Source of the DNA: Hyphomicrobiales bacterium
GTDB lineage: Bacteria; Pseudomonadota; Alphaproteobacteria; Rhizobiales; Rhizobiaceae
Assembly: GCA_900472395.1 (NCBI GenBank)
Contig: UCHV01000021.1
Location: forward strand, 1-64,000
Length of the DNA stretch: 64,000 nucleotides
Direction: 5' to 3'
Numbering within the stretch: position 1 is the stretch's first letter; each line of letters opens with the position of its first letter. Shown in pieces: positions 53,359 to 62,539 of the stretch. Below the pieces are notes generated by a model that was not told the DNA's origin, did no database searches, and saw only the letters and a list, made by a program, of their open reading frames with translations. The translations under genes and the position numbers were made by a program.

Positions 53359-54576
53359 TCAAAATTGTCCGTTCGGTTCGGGCAGTTTTCCATTGAGGTG
53401 AAAATCGCCGATGGCATGGTGTTTCCAGCGTACCGGATCATGCACGGTGTGGGTGCGCGCATTTCGCCAGTGGCGATCGAAATTGTAGCTTTCATCAGTC
53501 GACGAGGTTCCGGCAAGTTCGAACAGCGCGTTGGTCGCCTCGAGGGCTGCCTCGGTCGTCAGGATTTTTGCGGTGGCGACTGCGATCGATGCTTCTGCCG
53601 CAACTTCCGCCGAGGGGCTGACCTGGGCCGTATCTATCTTTCGGCCAGCGCGCTCCAGCACGGCGGATGCGGCTTCTATTTTAACCGCAATCGAGCCGGC
53701 GCGGGTCACCGCCAGTGGATCACGGCTGACGGTTTCTATGTGAAGATTGCTGTAGCCACGTGCTTTCGTGCGCACGAAATCCACCATGTCGGAAAAGGCG
53801 GCGCGCGCTATGCCCAGGTCGACGGCGGCGTGCAGCAACTGGCCAAAGGCGCCGAGCGGGGTCTGGCTTTCAAAAGCGCGGTGGTGCTGGATGACCGCAT
53901 CCGCAGAAACATAAATATTGTCCAGGATGATCGAGCCGCTTGCCGTCGTGCGCTGGCCAAAACCCGACCAGTCGTCGATGATGGAAATTCCTTCGCTTTC
54001 GCGAGGAACGATGGCCATCACCAGTTTTTCCTGTTCGTCGATCGCGAAAATCGCGATCCAGTCGGCAAACAGCGCACCGGTCGAGTAATATTTCCGGCCG
54101 GAAATCCTGTATCCGACGCCATCCGGCACAAGGCGGGTTTCAATCGAACCGGACACCTTGACGTCCCTTTCGGCGAGGGCGTTGGCGAAATGATCGCCGG
54201 CAAGTGCGCGGGAGAAGAAATATCGCTTTTGCTCCTCGCTGCCGGCAAGCCGCAGTACATCCAGAATGTAAAAGTGGTTCTGCGGGATCTGGCCGACGGA
54301 ACTGTCGGCTTCGGACAATATCGCTATAACCTCTGCGAGAAACGGATTGGATATATCGGCACCACCGTATTCGGCAGGAACGGTCACGCCCAGAAGGCCG
54401 GATTGCGCGACGGCTTCCAGTTCGTGATGGGGCAAAATGCGTTGGCGATCACGGTGGCTTGAACCCTGGCGAATCTGCTCCGCCAATGTTTTCGCCACGT
54501 CGATTGCATGATCTTCACTGCCGATAAAAGGAGCGACCGCCCTGATCCTTGCGGTAAATCCAACGACGTTGCTCAT
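53359..54576 (-). CDS. sfnB: SfnB-type sulfur acquisition oxidoreductase (acyl-CoA dehydrogenase fold)
   Basis: A 405-residue flavoprotein of the DszC/SfnB group. Landmarks: GLLGVTVPAEYGGADISNPFLAEVIAILSEADSSVGQIPQNHF (about 64-106), GYRISGRKYYSTGALFADWIAIFA and a C-terminal NFDRHWRNARTHTVHDPVRWKHHAIGDF. SfnB proteins help use organosulfur compounds such as dimethyl sulfone. GGAGG lies five bases before the ATG at 54576. It converges directly on the Rrf2 gene and is divergent from a small gene, which may share its promoter region. Confidence 0.9.
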   Translation of the reverse strand: MSNVVGFTARIRAVAPFIGSEDHAIDVAKTLAEQIRQGSSHRDRQRILPHHELEAVAQSGLLGVTVPAEYGGADISNPFLAEVIAILSEADSSVGQIPQNHFYILDVLRLAGSEEQKRYFFSRALAGDHFANALAERDVKVSGSIETRLVPDGVGYRISGRKYYSTGALFADWIAIFAIDEQEKLVMAIVPRESEGISIIDDWSGFGQRTTASGSIILDNIYVSADAVIQHHRAFESQTPLGAFGQLLHAAVDLGIARAAFSDMVDFVRTKARGYSNLHIETVSRDPLAVTRAGSIAVKIEAASAVLERAGRKIDTAQVSPSAEVAAEASIAVATAKILTTEAALEATNALFELAGTSSTDESYNFDRHWRNARTHTVHDPVRWKHHAIGDFHLNGKLPEPNGQF

Positions 54577-54792
54577 CGGAGCCTCCTTGAAAATACCGGG
54601 CATTGAGCCACGTAGCTATCGGGATGAGAAGAAATAAACCTTCAATAATCCGCTGTTTTTTAGGGCTTTTTGCCTGACACGCAGTTTAGTTTCCGCTAAT
54701 TTTACGCAGGATTGGCTTCCTGAAAGGTCGATAGACGTGTAAAACGACTGAACTGGTCGACTTACCCTACAAGCTGAAAACGGAGAAAGCTG

Positions 54793-55173
54793 ATGGCTCA
54801 TATCCTACCCGCGCTTGAAAATGGTCACGCGCCGATCACCTTGCAGCAATATTTTCGCGAATCACTGAATGAATTTGAAGACTGGCAGGTTGGAGACCCG
54901 GAACCGGTTCTCGAAATCGGCCCGGAAATCGTTCCCATATCGGATGTGTTCGGTGCGCTTCGTGGTTGCACCGATATCGTTCCGGCCAATGTCGTTGGCG
55001 GTGTTACCGAACGTCTGACCAAGCCATGGGAAGGCGAAGGACCGCTGGACGAAATGACGTTTTCGACAGCGGCGCGGGTCATGAGCGTACTTGTTCGCAA
55101 GCGCCAGCTTGAGGATGGGCGTGTTGCCTCAATGACCGAAAGTTATTCGCCAAGCCCCTGGCATAGCCTTTAG
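54793..55173 (+). CDS. Hypothetical protein divergent from sfnB
   Basis: A 126-residue soluble protein (LQQYFRESLNEFEDWQVGDPEPVLEIGPEIVPISDVFGALRGCTDIVP). It has one Cys, no signal or membrane segment, and is acidic overall. GGAG lies eight bases before the ATG. No family is recognised. The 216-base divergent gap with sfnB suggests joint control under sulfur limitation. Confidence 0.65.
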   Translation: MAHILPALENGHAPITLQQYFRESLNEFEDWQVGDPEPVLEIGPEIVPISDVFGALRGCTDIVPANVVGGVTERLTKPWEGEGPLDEMTFSTAARVMSVLVRKRQLEDGRVASMTESYSPSPWHSL

Positions 55174-55445
55174 ATCATCGGTCCTTTCATGAGCCGTGCA
55201 TTTCAGGCTCACGCATCACCGGTTGTGTCCGTCGCGCGCAGCCGGTGACTTTGTTTCGGAAGAATTCCTCCGTCCCCTCCATCTATTTTTTCCCTTTGCC
55301 CTGACCTGTCAGCTTTGGTCGTCGCGGTATGGGCGAAGGTAGAACTGTGCGGGATTGACAGAGAAGCAAGCCGATGCTTTGCTAAGATGTCAGACCAATT
55401 TAGACGCCGTTCAAGGCGCGGTCGGCAGGGGATCTTGGAGGTGGC

Positions 55446-56162
55446 ATGAAGCCAAAACTTTCCGATACGCTTCGGCCATTGCCGACCGTGGACCGCGCAA
55501 GGCAGGTCACATCGGCGCTTGCGCAATACGTGGCCGATGCCAGCCTGAAGACGGGTGATCGGCTGCCGGCGGAGCGGGAACTGATGGCAGCGCTGGCCGT
55601 CGGACGCTCGACCATTCGCGAGGCTATCCGGCATTTTCAGGCGCTCGGTGTGATCGAAACCCGCAAGGGCAGCGGCACCTATCTGCTGCGACCGATCTCT
55701 CCCGATACGGTGCATATGCCGCTTTCGCTCGATACCACGCAGTTGCGCGATGTGCTGTTGCACACGCTGCAGGTTCGCCGTGGCATAGAATGCGAAGCCG
55801 GCATGGTGGCCGCGCAGATGCGCACCGCCAACGATTTGGCGATCATCGAAGACAAGCTGGTGAAGATGGAAACCGTGCATCTGGAGCAGGGTTCGTCCGG
55901 TCCGGAAGATCTGGCCTTCCATCTTGCCGTATACGACGCCACCCACAATCCGCTGTTCCGGCAAATTCTTGAGCAGATGCGCGAAAGTTTCGAGCATTTC
56001 TGGGCTTCGCCTTTCGACCGCAAGGATTTTGCCCGCCGCTCCTTTCCGTTTCACCGCACGCTTTTCGACGCCATCGCCGCCCGGAATGCTGAGCGGGCGC
56101 GGCGCGAGACACTGAAAATCCTCGCGGTTGTCGAGGAAGACATCAAGGAAATGTCCAAATGA
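55446..56162 (+). CDS. FadR-subfamily GntR regulator
   Basis: A 238-residue regulator: winged helix at about 18-78 ([61 protein letters not shown]) and an FCD domain with metal-ligand-like DLAFHLAVYDATHNPLF and FPFHRTLFDAI. Its stop overlaps the start of the PLP-enzyme gene (ATGA), so it heads the operon with that enzyme and a CUT1 ABC importer. The effector is probably the imported compound or its breakdown product. Confidence 0.92.
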   Translation: MKPKLSDTLRPLPTVDRARQVTSALAQYVADASLKTGDRLPAERELMAALAVGRSTIREAIRHFQALGVIETRKGSGTYLLRPISPDTVHMPLSLDTTQLRDVLLHTLQVRRGIECEAGMVAAQMRTANDLAIIEDKLVKMETVHLEQGSSGPEDLAFHLAVYDATHNPLFRQILEQMRESFEHFWASPFDRKDFARRSFPFHRTLFDAIAARNAERARRETLKILAVVEEDIKEMSK

Positions 56163-57325
56163 ACGAAATGCTCGATCCGTCGGCGTTTGCCTCGCTGATC
56201 ACCGCCCATGACGACGGCAATTATGCCGATGCGGTGGTGCCGCCGATCTTTCAGACCTCGCTGTTCACCTTCTCCGAATATGACGAGATGATCGCCTCTT
56301 ATCGCGGCGAAAAGGTGCGGCCGATCTATACGCGCGGCCTCAACCCGACCGTGCGCATGTTCGAGGAAATGCTGGCCAAGCTGGAAGGCGCGGAAGATGC
56401 TCTCGGTTTCGCCAGCGGCATGTCGGCGATCTCGGCTTCTGTGCTGAGTTTTGTCGAGCCGGGTGACCGTATCGTTGCGGTCAAGCATGTTTACCCGGAC
56501 GCGTTCCGTCTGTTCGGTACGCTTTTGAAGCGCATGAAGGTCGAGGTGACCTATGTCGATGGCCGTGACGAGGAAGCGGTTGCCAAGGCTCTGCCCGGTG
56601 CAAAGGTGCTCTATCTCGAAAGCCCGACAAGCTGGGTGATGGAAGCCCATGATGTCGGCGCTCTGGCGGCGTTGGCGAAAAAGCACGGCGCGATCTCGAT
56701 GATCGACAACAGCTGGGCAAGCCCTGTCTTCCAGCGGCCGATCACGCTCGGCGTCGATCTGGTCATACATTCGGCGTCGAAATATCTCGGCGGACACAGC
56801 GATGTTGTGGCCGGTGTCGTTGCCGGCTCGAAGGAGATGATCGCGCGGCTGAAGGCCGAGGCTTATCCTTATCTTGGCGGTAAACTTTCGCCGTTCGACG
56901 CATGGCTGCTGATCCGCGGCATGCGCACTTTGCCCTTGCGCATGAAGGCGCATCAGGATGCGGCTCTCACCATCGCCCGGCGCCTGCAGGAACTCGATGT
57001 GGTGGAAACCGTCTGCCATCCGGGTCTGGCGAACCGCCTGCCGGCTGGCCTTACCGGCACATCGGGGCTGTTTTCCTTCATCTTCAAGGAAGGCGTCGAT
57101 ATCCGCGCCTTTGCCGATCATCTGAAACTCTTCAAGCTCGGCGTCAGCTGGGGTGGCCACGAAAGCCTGATCGTTCCGGGCGAAGTGGTGCTGCAGCAGA
57201 AGGCCCAGCCGAATTCCGCGCATACGTTCGGCATCCATGCGCGGTCCGTACGCCTCCATGTCGGCCTCGAGGGAACCGAGGTTTTGTGGAGCGATCTTCA
57301 GGAGGCGATTGCCGTCGCCTCATAG
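56159..57325 (+). CDS. Trans-sulfuration family PLP enzyme (Cys/Met metabolism)
   Basis: A 388-residue fold-type I PLP enzyme. Landmarks: PIYTRGLNPTVRMFEEMLAKLEGAEDALGFASGMSAI (about 57-93), YLESPTSWVMEAHDVGAL, IDNSWASPVFQRP and the PLP lysine in HSASKYLGGHSDVVAG (about 204-219). Members include cystathionine lyases/synthases, methionine gamma-lyase and sulfhydrylases; activity cannot be fixed. It is coupled to a GntR gene and followed by a sugar-type ABC importer, an uncommon partnership suggesting a C-S or C-O bond in the imported molecule. Confidence 0.88.
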   Translation: MNEMLDPSAFASLITAHDDGNYADAVVPPIFQTSLFTFSEYDEMIASYRGEKVRPIYTRGLNPTVRMFEEMLAKLEGAEDALGFASGMSAISASVLSFVEPGDRIVAVKHVYPDAFRLFGTLLKRMKVEVTYVDGRDEEAVAKALPGAKVLYLESPTSWVMEAHDVGALAALAKKHGAISMIDNSWASPVFQRPITLGVDLVIHSASKYLGGHSDVVAGVVAGSKEMIARLKAEAYPYLGGKLSPFDAWLLIRGMRTLPLRMKAHQDAALTIARRLQELDVVETVCHPGLANRLPAGLTGTSGLFSFIFKEGVDIRAFADHLKLFKLGVSWGGHESLIVPGEVVLQQKAQPNSAHTFGIHARSVRLHVGLEGTEVLWSDLQEAIAVAS

Positions 57326-57357
57326 CGCATCAACCAAAAACAACTGGGAGCAGGACA

Positions 57358-58617
57358 ATGAAAACAATCATAACAGCTGCATTCATCGCGACCATGATGG
57401 CGGGGACCGCCATGGCCGATACCACCCTCAAGATGGTGGAGGTCATCACCAGCCCGGAGCGCACACAGACGCTGAAATCGCTGGTCGGCAAATTCGAGGC
57501 CGCCAATCCGGGCACCAAGGTCGAGATCATCTCGCTGCCGTGGAACGAAGCGTTCCAGAAATTCGCCACCATGGTGTCCGCCGGCGATACGCCCGACGTG
57601 ATGGAAATGCCGGATACATGGCTTTCGCTTTACGGCAATAACGGCATGCTCGAAAGCCTCGAGCCTTATCTCGAAAAGTGGGAGCACACCAAGGCGCTGA
57701 CGCCGCGCGCGCTGGAGCTTGGCCGCGAGGTCAAGGACACCGCCTACATGCTGCCCTACGGCTTTTATCTGCGCGCCATGTTCTACAACAAGAAGCTTCT
57801 GAGTGAAGCCGGGATTTCGGAACCGCCGAAGACCATGGACGAATTCGTCAAGGCATCGGAAGCCGTTTCCAAACTGCCGGGCAAATACGGTTATTGCATG
57901 CGTGGCGGGGCAGGTGGCCTCAACGGCTGGATGATCTTTGCCGCCTCGATGGCCGGCGACAACAAGTATTTCACCGAAGACGGCACCTCGACCATGAACA
58001 GCGAAGGCTGGGCCAAGGGCATCGAGTGGATGGTCGATCTCTACAAGAAGGGACTGGCCCCGAAGGACAGCGTCAACTGGGGCTTTAACGAGGTCGTCGC
58101 CGGCTTCTATTCCGGCACCTGCGCTTTCCTCGATCAGGACCCGGATGCGCTGATTGCCGTTGCCGAACGCATGAAGCCGGAAGACTTTGGCGTTGCGCCG
58201 CTGCCGAAGGGCCCGGCCGGCAAGTCCTACCCGACCATCGGTTATGCCGGCTGGTCGATGTTCGCAAAGAGCGAAAACAAGGACCTCTCCTGGAAGCTGA
58301 TCGAAACGCTGCAGAGCCCCGAAGGCAATATCGAGTGGAACAAGAAGATCGGTGCACTGCCGGCCTATACGGCAGCTGAAAAGGACCCGTTCTACGCCGG
58401 TGACCAGTTCAAGGGCTGGTTCCAGGAACTGGCCGACAAGGACACCGTTCCGACCGTGATGCCGACCTTCCTCGAAGAATTCGCCTTCTTCAAGGATTCG
58501 CTGGCGATCAAGACCTCGCAGCAGGCTCTGCTCGGCGACATCTCGGCCAAGGAGCTGGCAGATGAATGGGCGGCTTACCTGACCAAGGCACAGCAGAAGA
58601 ACCTCTCCAAGAAGTAA
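57358..58617 (+). CDS. CUT1-type ABC transporter substrate-binding protein
   Basis: A 419-residue exported protein: signal peptide 1-20 (ITAAFIATMMAGTAMAD), then a carbohydrate-type family 1 fold with VEIISLPWNEAFQKFATMVSAGDTPDVMEMPDTW (about 53-86), YMLPYGFYLRAMFYNKKL and PTIGYAGWSMFAKSENKDLSWKLIETL. GGGAG precedes the ATG at 57358. The longer frame upstream lies inside the PLP gene and is rejected. A strong stem-loop follows the stop. The ligand is unknown; sugar, polyol or opine-like compounds are typical. Confidence 0.93.
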   Translation: MKTIITAAFIATMMAGTAMADTTLKMVEVITSPERTQTLKSLVGKFEAANPGTKVEIISLPWNEAFQKFATMVSAGDTPDVMEMPDTWLSLYGNNGMLESLEPYLEKWEHTKALTPRALELGREVKDTAYMLPYGFYLRAMFYNKKLLSEAGISEPPKTMDEFVKASEAVSKLPGKYGYCMRGGAGGLNGWMIFAASMAGDNKYFTEDGTSTMNSEGWAKGIEWMVDLYKKGLAPKDSVNWGFNEVVAGFYSGTCAFLDQDPDALIAVAERMKPEDFGVAPLPKGPAGKSYPTIGYAGWSMFAKSENKDLSWKLIETLQSPEGNIEWNKKIGALPAYTAAEKDPFYAGDQFKGWFQELADKDTVPTVMPTFLEEFAFFKDSLAIKTSQQALLGDISAKELADEWAAYLTKAQQKNLSKK

Positions 58618-58625
58618 TCGACGCC

Positions 58626-58656
58626 GTGACGGCGCGCGCTATGCCCGCGCCGTCAC
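58626..58656 (+). repeat. Stem-loop between binding-protein and permease genes
   Basis: GTGACGGCGCG and CGCGCCGTCAC are 11-bp perfect arms around nine bases, shortly after the binding-protein stop. Such loops raise binding-protein yield over the permeases, as in malE-malF. Confidence 0.65.
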
Positions 58657-58713
58657 CCCGCCTTTCTTCATGCAATACGGCGCAGACATGCGCCGCAAAC
58701 GGGAAACTGTCTG

Positions 58714-59649
58714 ATGACCATGACCGCCGACGTGTACGATCGTCGCCAGGATCGCAGGCCGTGGCAAAAACGCCTTGCCGACGCCTCCGAACCTTATCTC
58801 TACAGCGCGCCGGCGCTGATCCTCATCATCGTTGTCATGCTGGTGCCGCTGGTCGTCGGCATTTCCTATGCCTTTCGCGATATCCAGCTGCTCAATCCGT
58901 TTTCCGGCGGCTTCATCGGGCTGGAACACTTTGAAACCCTGTCGAAGGACAGGGCGTTTTACACCGCGCTGAAAAACACGCTGTGGTGGACCGGTGCTTC
59001 CGTGTTCCTGCAATTCGCCTTCGGCCTCATTCTGGCGCTGTTGCTGGACAAGCCGTTTGTCGGGCGTGGTCTCGTGCAGGCTCTGGTGTTTCTGCCCTGG
59101 GCGGTGCCGTCGTTTCTCGCCGGCCTCAACTGGGCGTGGCTGTTCAATCCGGTCATCGGGCCGATCCCGCACTGGCTGTTCGATCTCGGCCTGATGAGCC
59201 AGCCGGGCAATATTCTCTCAGATCCGCAATATGCGATGTGGGGACCGATCATCGCCAATGTCTGGTGGGGCATTCCGTTCTTCGCCATCACGCTTCTGGC
59301 AGCCCTTCAATCTATCCCGCGCGATCTTTACGAAGCCGCCTCCATCGATGGCGCCTCGTGGTTCCAGCGCTTCTGGTCGATCACGCTACCATTTCTCGCG
59401 CCGACCATCGCCATCACCGTTCTGCTGCGCACCGTGTGGATTTCCAACTTTGCCGATCTCATCGTCGTCATGACCGGCGGCGGTCCTGCCGATCGCACCC
59501 AGATCGTTGCCAGCTACATCTTCACGCAAGCCTTCAAGGCGCTCGATTTCGGGTATGCCTCGGCGATCGCGCTGGTGCTTCTCGTGTTGCTTCTGGCCTA
59601 TTCCATGCTGATCATCCTGCTGCGGCAGACATTGCTGAACAAGGGGTGA
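58714..59649 (+). CDS. CUT1 ABC transporter permease, MalF/UgpA type
   Basis: A 311-residue permease with six membrane segments after a polar N-terminus (DRRQDRRPWQKRLADASEPYLYSAPALILIIVVMLVPL). The EAA loop is YEAASIDGASWFQRFWSITLPFLAPTI (about 206-232). Pairs with the next gene to form the channel. The start at 58714 is used; a second ATG follows two codons on. Confidence 0.94.
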   Translation: MTMTADVYDRRQDRRPWQKRLADASEPYLYSAPALILIIVVMLVPLVVGISYAFRDIQLLNPFSGGFIGLEHFETLSKDRAFYTALKNTLWWTGASVFLQFAFGLILALLLDKPFVGRGLVQALVFLPWAVPSFLAGLNWAWLFNPVIGPIPHWLFDLGLMSQPGNILSDPQYAMWGPIIANVWWGIPFFAITLLAALQSIPRDLYEAASIDGASWFQRFWSITLPFLAPTIAITVLLRTVWISNFADLIVVMTGGGPADRTQIVASYIFTQAFKALDFGYASAIALVLLVLLLAYSMLIILLRQTLLNKG

Positions 59650-59654
59650 GGGTC

Positions 59655-60485
59655 ATGAAAACATCGCTTCTTCCGACCATCGCGCACCGTCTGGCCATCT
59701 TCGCCTACGTCATCTTTGCGCTCTTCCCGCTCTACTGGCTGTTCAAGGTGTCGCTGACGCCGAACGACCTTTTGTATTCCGAAGGCGTGCGCATGTGGCC
59801 GTCGCGGACGACGTGGGAACACTATTCCTTCGTGCTGCAACACAGCGCCTTTCCCACCTTCTTCAAGAACAGCCTGATCGTTTCCGGCTCGACCGCCGTC
59901 ATCGTCACCATCTGCGCGTCGCTGTCCGGTTATGCGCTGTCGCGGTTCAATTTCCGCGCCAAATACTGGATCGTCGGGCTGATGCTTCTGACGCAGATGT
60001 TTCCGCTGGTCATGCTGGTCGCGCCGATCTTCAAGATCCTGACGCCGCTTGGTCTCACCAACAGCCTGACGGGCCTGATCGTCGTTTACACCGCCTTCAA
60101 TGTCCCTTTCGCGACCTTCCTGATGCAGTCCTTTTTCGACGGCATTCCAAAGGATCTCGAAGAGGCGGCGATGATCGACGGCGCCACCAAGTTCACGGCG
60201 TTCCGCGAAATCATCCTGCCGCTGACGCTTCCTGGCATCGCAGCGACGCTCGGTTTCGTCTTCACCGCCGCGTGGAGCGAGTTGCTGTTCGCGCTGATGC
60301 TGATCAACGGCAACAATGCCGCGACCTTCCCGGTCGGGCTGTTGACCTTCGTTTCCAAATTCTCGGTGGACTTCGGACAGATGATGGCAGCGGGTGTGCT
60401 CGCGCTCATTCCGGCCGCTCTCTTTTTCCTGCTCATCCAGCGCTACCTCGTCCAGGGCCTGACGGCCGGCGCGGTCAAGGGGTAA
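59655..60485 (+). CDS. CUT1 ABC transporter permease, MalG/UgpE type
   Basis: A 276-residue permease with six membrane segments. The EAA loop is EEAAMIDGATKFTAFREIILPLTLPGIAATLGF (about 169-201), preceded by the family FNVPFATFLMQSFF. GAGGG lies a few bases before the ATG, five bases after the previous stop. A much longer frame upstream is a shadow of the first permease. Confidence 0.94.
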   Translation: MKTSLLPTIAHRLAIFAYVIFALFPLYWLFKVSLTPNDLLYSEGVRMWPSRTTWEHYSFVLQHSAFPTFFKNSLIVSGSTAVIVTICASLSGYALSRFNFRAKYWIVGLMLLTQMFPLVMLVAPIFKILTPLGLTNSLTGLIVVYTAFNVPFATFLMQSFFDGIPKDLEEAAMIDGATKFTAFREIILPLTLPGIAATLGFVFTAAWSELLFALMLINGNNAATFPVGLLTFVSKFSVDFGQMMAAGVLALIPAALFFLLIQRYLVQGLTAGAVKG

Positions 60486-60489
60486 TACC

Positions 60490-61560
60490 ATGGCATCGAT
60501 CGATATCCAGAACGTCAAGAAGGCCTATGGCCATGTGCAGGTGCTGCACGACATCGATTTGCAGATCAAGGACGGCGAGTTTGTCGTGCTGGTCGGCCCG
60601 TCCGGCTGCGGCAAGTCCACGCTGCTGCGCATGATCGCCGGATTGGAAGGTGTCACCGGCGGCGAGATGCGCATCGACGGCAAGCGCGTCAACGAACTGC
60701 ATCCGAAGGACCGCGACATTGCCATGGTGTTCCAGTCCTATGCGCTTTATCCGCATATGAATGTCGCCGGCAACATGAGCTACAGCCTGAAGCTCCGGAA
60801 AATCGCCAAGGAAAAGATAGCGGCAGCGGTTGCGGGCGCTGCGTCGAAGCTCGGGTTGGATCCGCTGCTTGAGCGCCGTCCAAAAGCGCTATCCGGTGGT
60901 CAGCGCCAGCGCGTCGCCATGGGCCGTGCCATCGTGCGGCAACCCAAGGCATTCCTGTTCGACGAACCGTTGTCGAACCTCGATGCGCGTCTTCGCGAAC
61001 AAATGCGCGCTGAAATCAAGAAAATGCACGGCGACCTCAAGGCCACCTCGATCTACGTTACCCACGACCAGATCGAGGCCATGACCTTGGCGGACCGTAT
61101 CGTCGCCATGCACGGCGGGGTGGTCCAGCAGGTGGGGGCTCCGCTGGAGCTATACGACCGTCCCGCCAACCTCTTCGTGGCCGGTTTCATCGGCTCTCCG
61201 GGCATGAATTTTCTCGACGCTACCTATTCCGCTGGAGCCGTCACGTTGAAGGACGGAACGGTTGTGGCACTGCCCACACCACTGGCAATTGCCGATGGCG
61301 CCAAGGTGACGGTCGGCATCCGGCCGGAACATGTGGTGATGAGCGGAGAGGGAAGCGGCATGGCTGCGAGCGTAGATCTGGTCGAGCCGACCGGTTTCGG
61401 CATCATCCTGCATCTGTCGCTGCACGGACTGGCCTTCAAGGTGTTCACGCTGGATCGCGCAGCGTTGTCTGCGGGGCCGAACGTTCACGTCTCTTTCCCG
61501 GCACAGCATCTGCATGTGTTTGACGAGAAGGGTGATCGCTGCGTGGCGGCGTCTGCCTGA
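60490..61560 (+). CDS. CUT1 ABC transporter ATPase, UgpC/MalK type
   Basis: A 356-residue ATPase. Walker A GPSGCGKST (37-45), FQSYALYPHM, signature LSGGQRQRVAMGRAI, Walker B FLFDEPLSNLD and the switch His in YVTHDQIEAM are intact, with a MalK-type C-terminal regulatory domain. It starts four bases after the permease stop and closes the operon before a bidirectional hairpin. Confidence 0.95.
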   Translation: MASIDIQNVKKAYGHVQVLHDIDLQIKDGEFVVLVGPSGCGKSTLLRMIAGLEGVTGGEMRIDGKRVNELHPKDRDIAMVFQSYALYPHMNVAGNMSYSLKLRKIAKEKIAAAVAGAASKLGLDPLLERRPKALSGGQRQRVAMGRAIVRQPKAFLFDEPLSNLDARLREQMRAEIKKMHGDLKATSIYVTHDQIEAMTLADRIVAMHGGVVQQVGAPLELYDRPANLFVAGFIGSPGMNFLDATYSAGAVTLKDGTVVALPTPLAIADGAKVTVGIRPEHVVMSGEGSGMAASVDLVEPTGFGIILHLSLHGLAFKVFTLDRAALSAGPNVHVSFPAQHLHVFDEKGDRCVAASA

Positions 61561-61567
61561 CAAACGA

Positions 61568-61600
61568 ATGCCGCGCAGGAAGCAGTATCCTGCGCGGCAT
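61568..61600. terminator. Bidirectional hairpin between convergent ABC operons
   Basis: ATGCCGCGCAGGA and TCCTGCGCGGCAT are perfect 13-bp arms around a 7-base loop, located between the convergent ATPase and permease stops (8 and 19 bases away). It probably ends both transcripts, although T-runs are weak. Confidence 0.65.
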
Positions 61601-61618
61601 CCAGAGAAGAGACTTTTG

Positions 61619-62527
61619 CTATTCCTTCACCGCTCCCGTCATCGACGACACGTAATAGTCGACGAAGAAGGAATAGAGGATGACCACCGGCAGCGAACCG
61701 AACAGCGCACCGGCCATCAGCGAACCCCATTCGAACACATCGCCACGCACCAGTTCGGTCAGGACGCCGACCGGGATCGTCTTGTTCTCCGAGGACTGGA
61801 TGAAGGTGAGCGCGTAGATGAATTCGTTCCACGACAGCGTGAAGGCAAAAATGCCGGCCGAGATCAGGCCCGGCACCGCCAGCGGCAGGATGATTTTCAC
61901 GAGGATCTGCCAACGGCTTGCGCCATCCACCAGCGCGCTTTCCTCCAGTTCGAAGGGGATCGAACGGAAGTAACCCATCAGCAGCCATGTGCAGAAGGGG
62001 ATGAGAAAGGTCGGGTAGGTGAAGATCAGCGCCAGACGGCTGTCATAGATACCGAGCTTGAAGACGATGAAGGCAAGCGGAATGAACAGGATCGATGGCG
62101 GGATCAGATAGGCGAGGAAAATCACAAGGCCGACCTGCCGCGAACCGGTGAAACGGATGCGTTCGATGGCATAGGCGCCAAGTACCGAGGCCACCAGAGA
62201 CAGGGCGGTGGAGCCGACCGCAACCAGCATCGTGTTCCAAAGCCAGCCGGGATAGGAGGTTTCGAAGAACAGGTATTTGATATGGTCCAGCGTGGCGCCG
62301 ACCACCCAGAACGGGCTGTAATTGTTGTAATCGGTCAGCTGGTCGTTGGGCTTCACCGCCGTGATCGCCATCCAGTAGAATGGGAAAAGCAGTACGAAGG
62401 TGAAGACGGCCATCGGCAGGTACAGCGTCACGACGCGGCGCGGCAGGCGGTTGAGATAGCTCATGCCCTCTGCATTGTCAGTCAGGACGGCGTCAGTCGG
62501 GCGAGTGGTGGTGGTTTGTGTGGTCAT
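61619..62527 (-). CDS. CUT1 ABC transporter permease, MalG type (second system)
   Basis: A 302-residue permease with six membrane segments after a Thr-rich start (MTTQTTTTRPTDAV). EAA loop: EESALVDGASRWQILVKIILPLAVPGLISA (about 203-232). YTYPTFLIPF-like and CTWLLMGYF segments precede it. It is last in the minus-strand unit with a MalF-type permease and a binding protein; no ATPase lies in the window for this system. Confidence 0.94.
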   Translation of the reverse strand: MTTQTTTTRPTDAVLTDNAEGMSYLNRLPRRVVTLYLPMAVFTFVLLFPFYWMAITAVKPNDQLTDYNNYSPFWVVGATLDHIKYLFFETSYPGWLWNTMLVAVGSTALSLVASVLGAYAIERIRFTGSRQVGLVIFLAYLIPPSILFIPLAFIVFKLGIYDSRLALIFTYPTFLIPFCTWLLMGYFRSIPFELEESALVDGASRWQILVKIILPLAVPGLISAGIFAFTLSWNEFIYALTFIQSSENKTIPVGVLTELVRGDVFEWGSLMAGALFGSLPVVILYSFFVDYYVSSMTGAVKE

Positions 62528-62539
62528 CGGTCTGTTCCC

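Noticed and set aside
58983..59654. N-terminal extension of the second CUT1 permease
   Set aside because: It lies inside the first permease gene in another frame. The MalG-type protein begins naturally at 59655 with a ribosome site.
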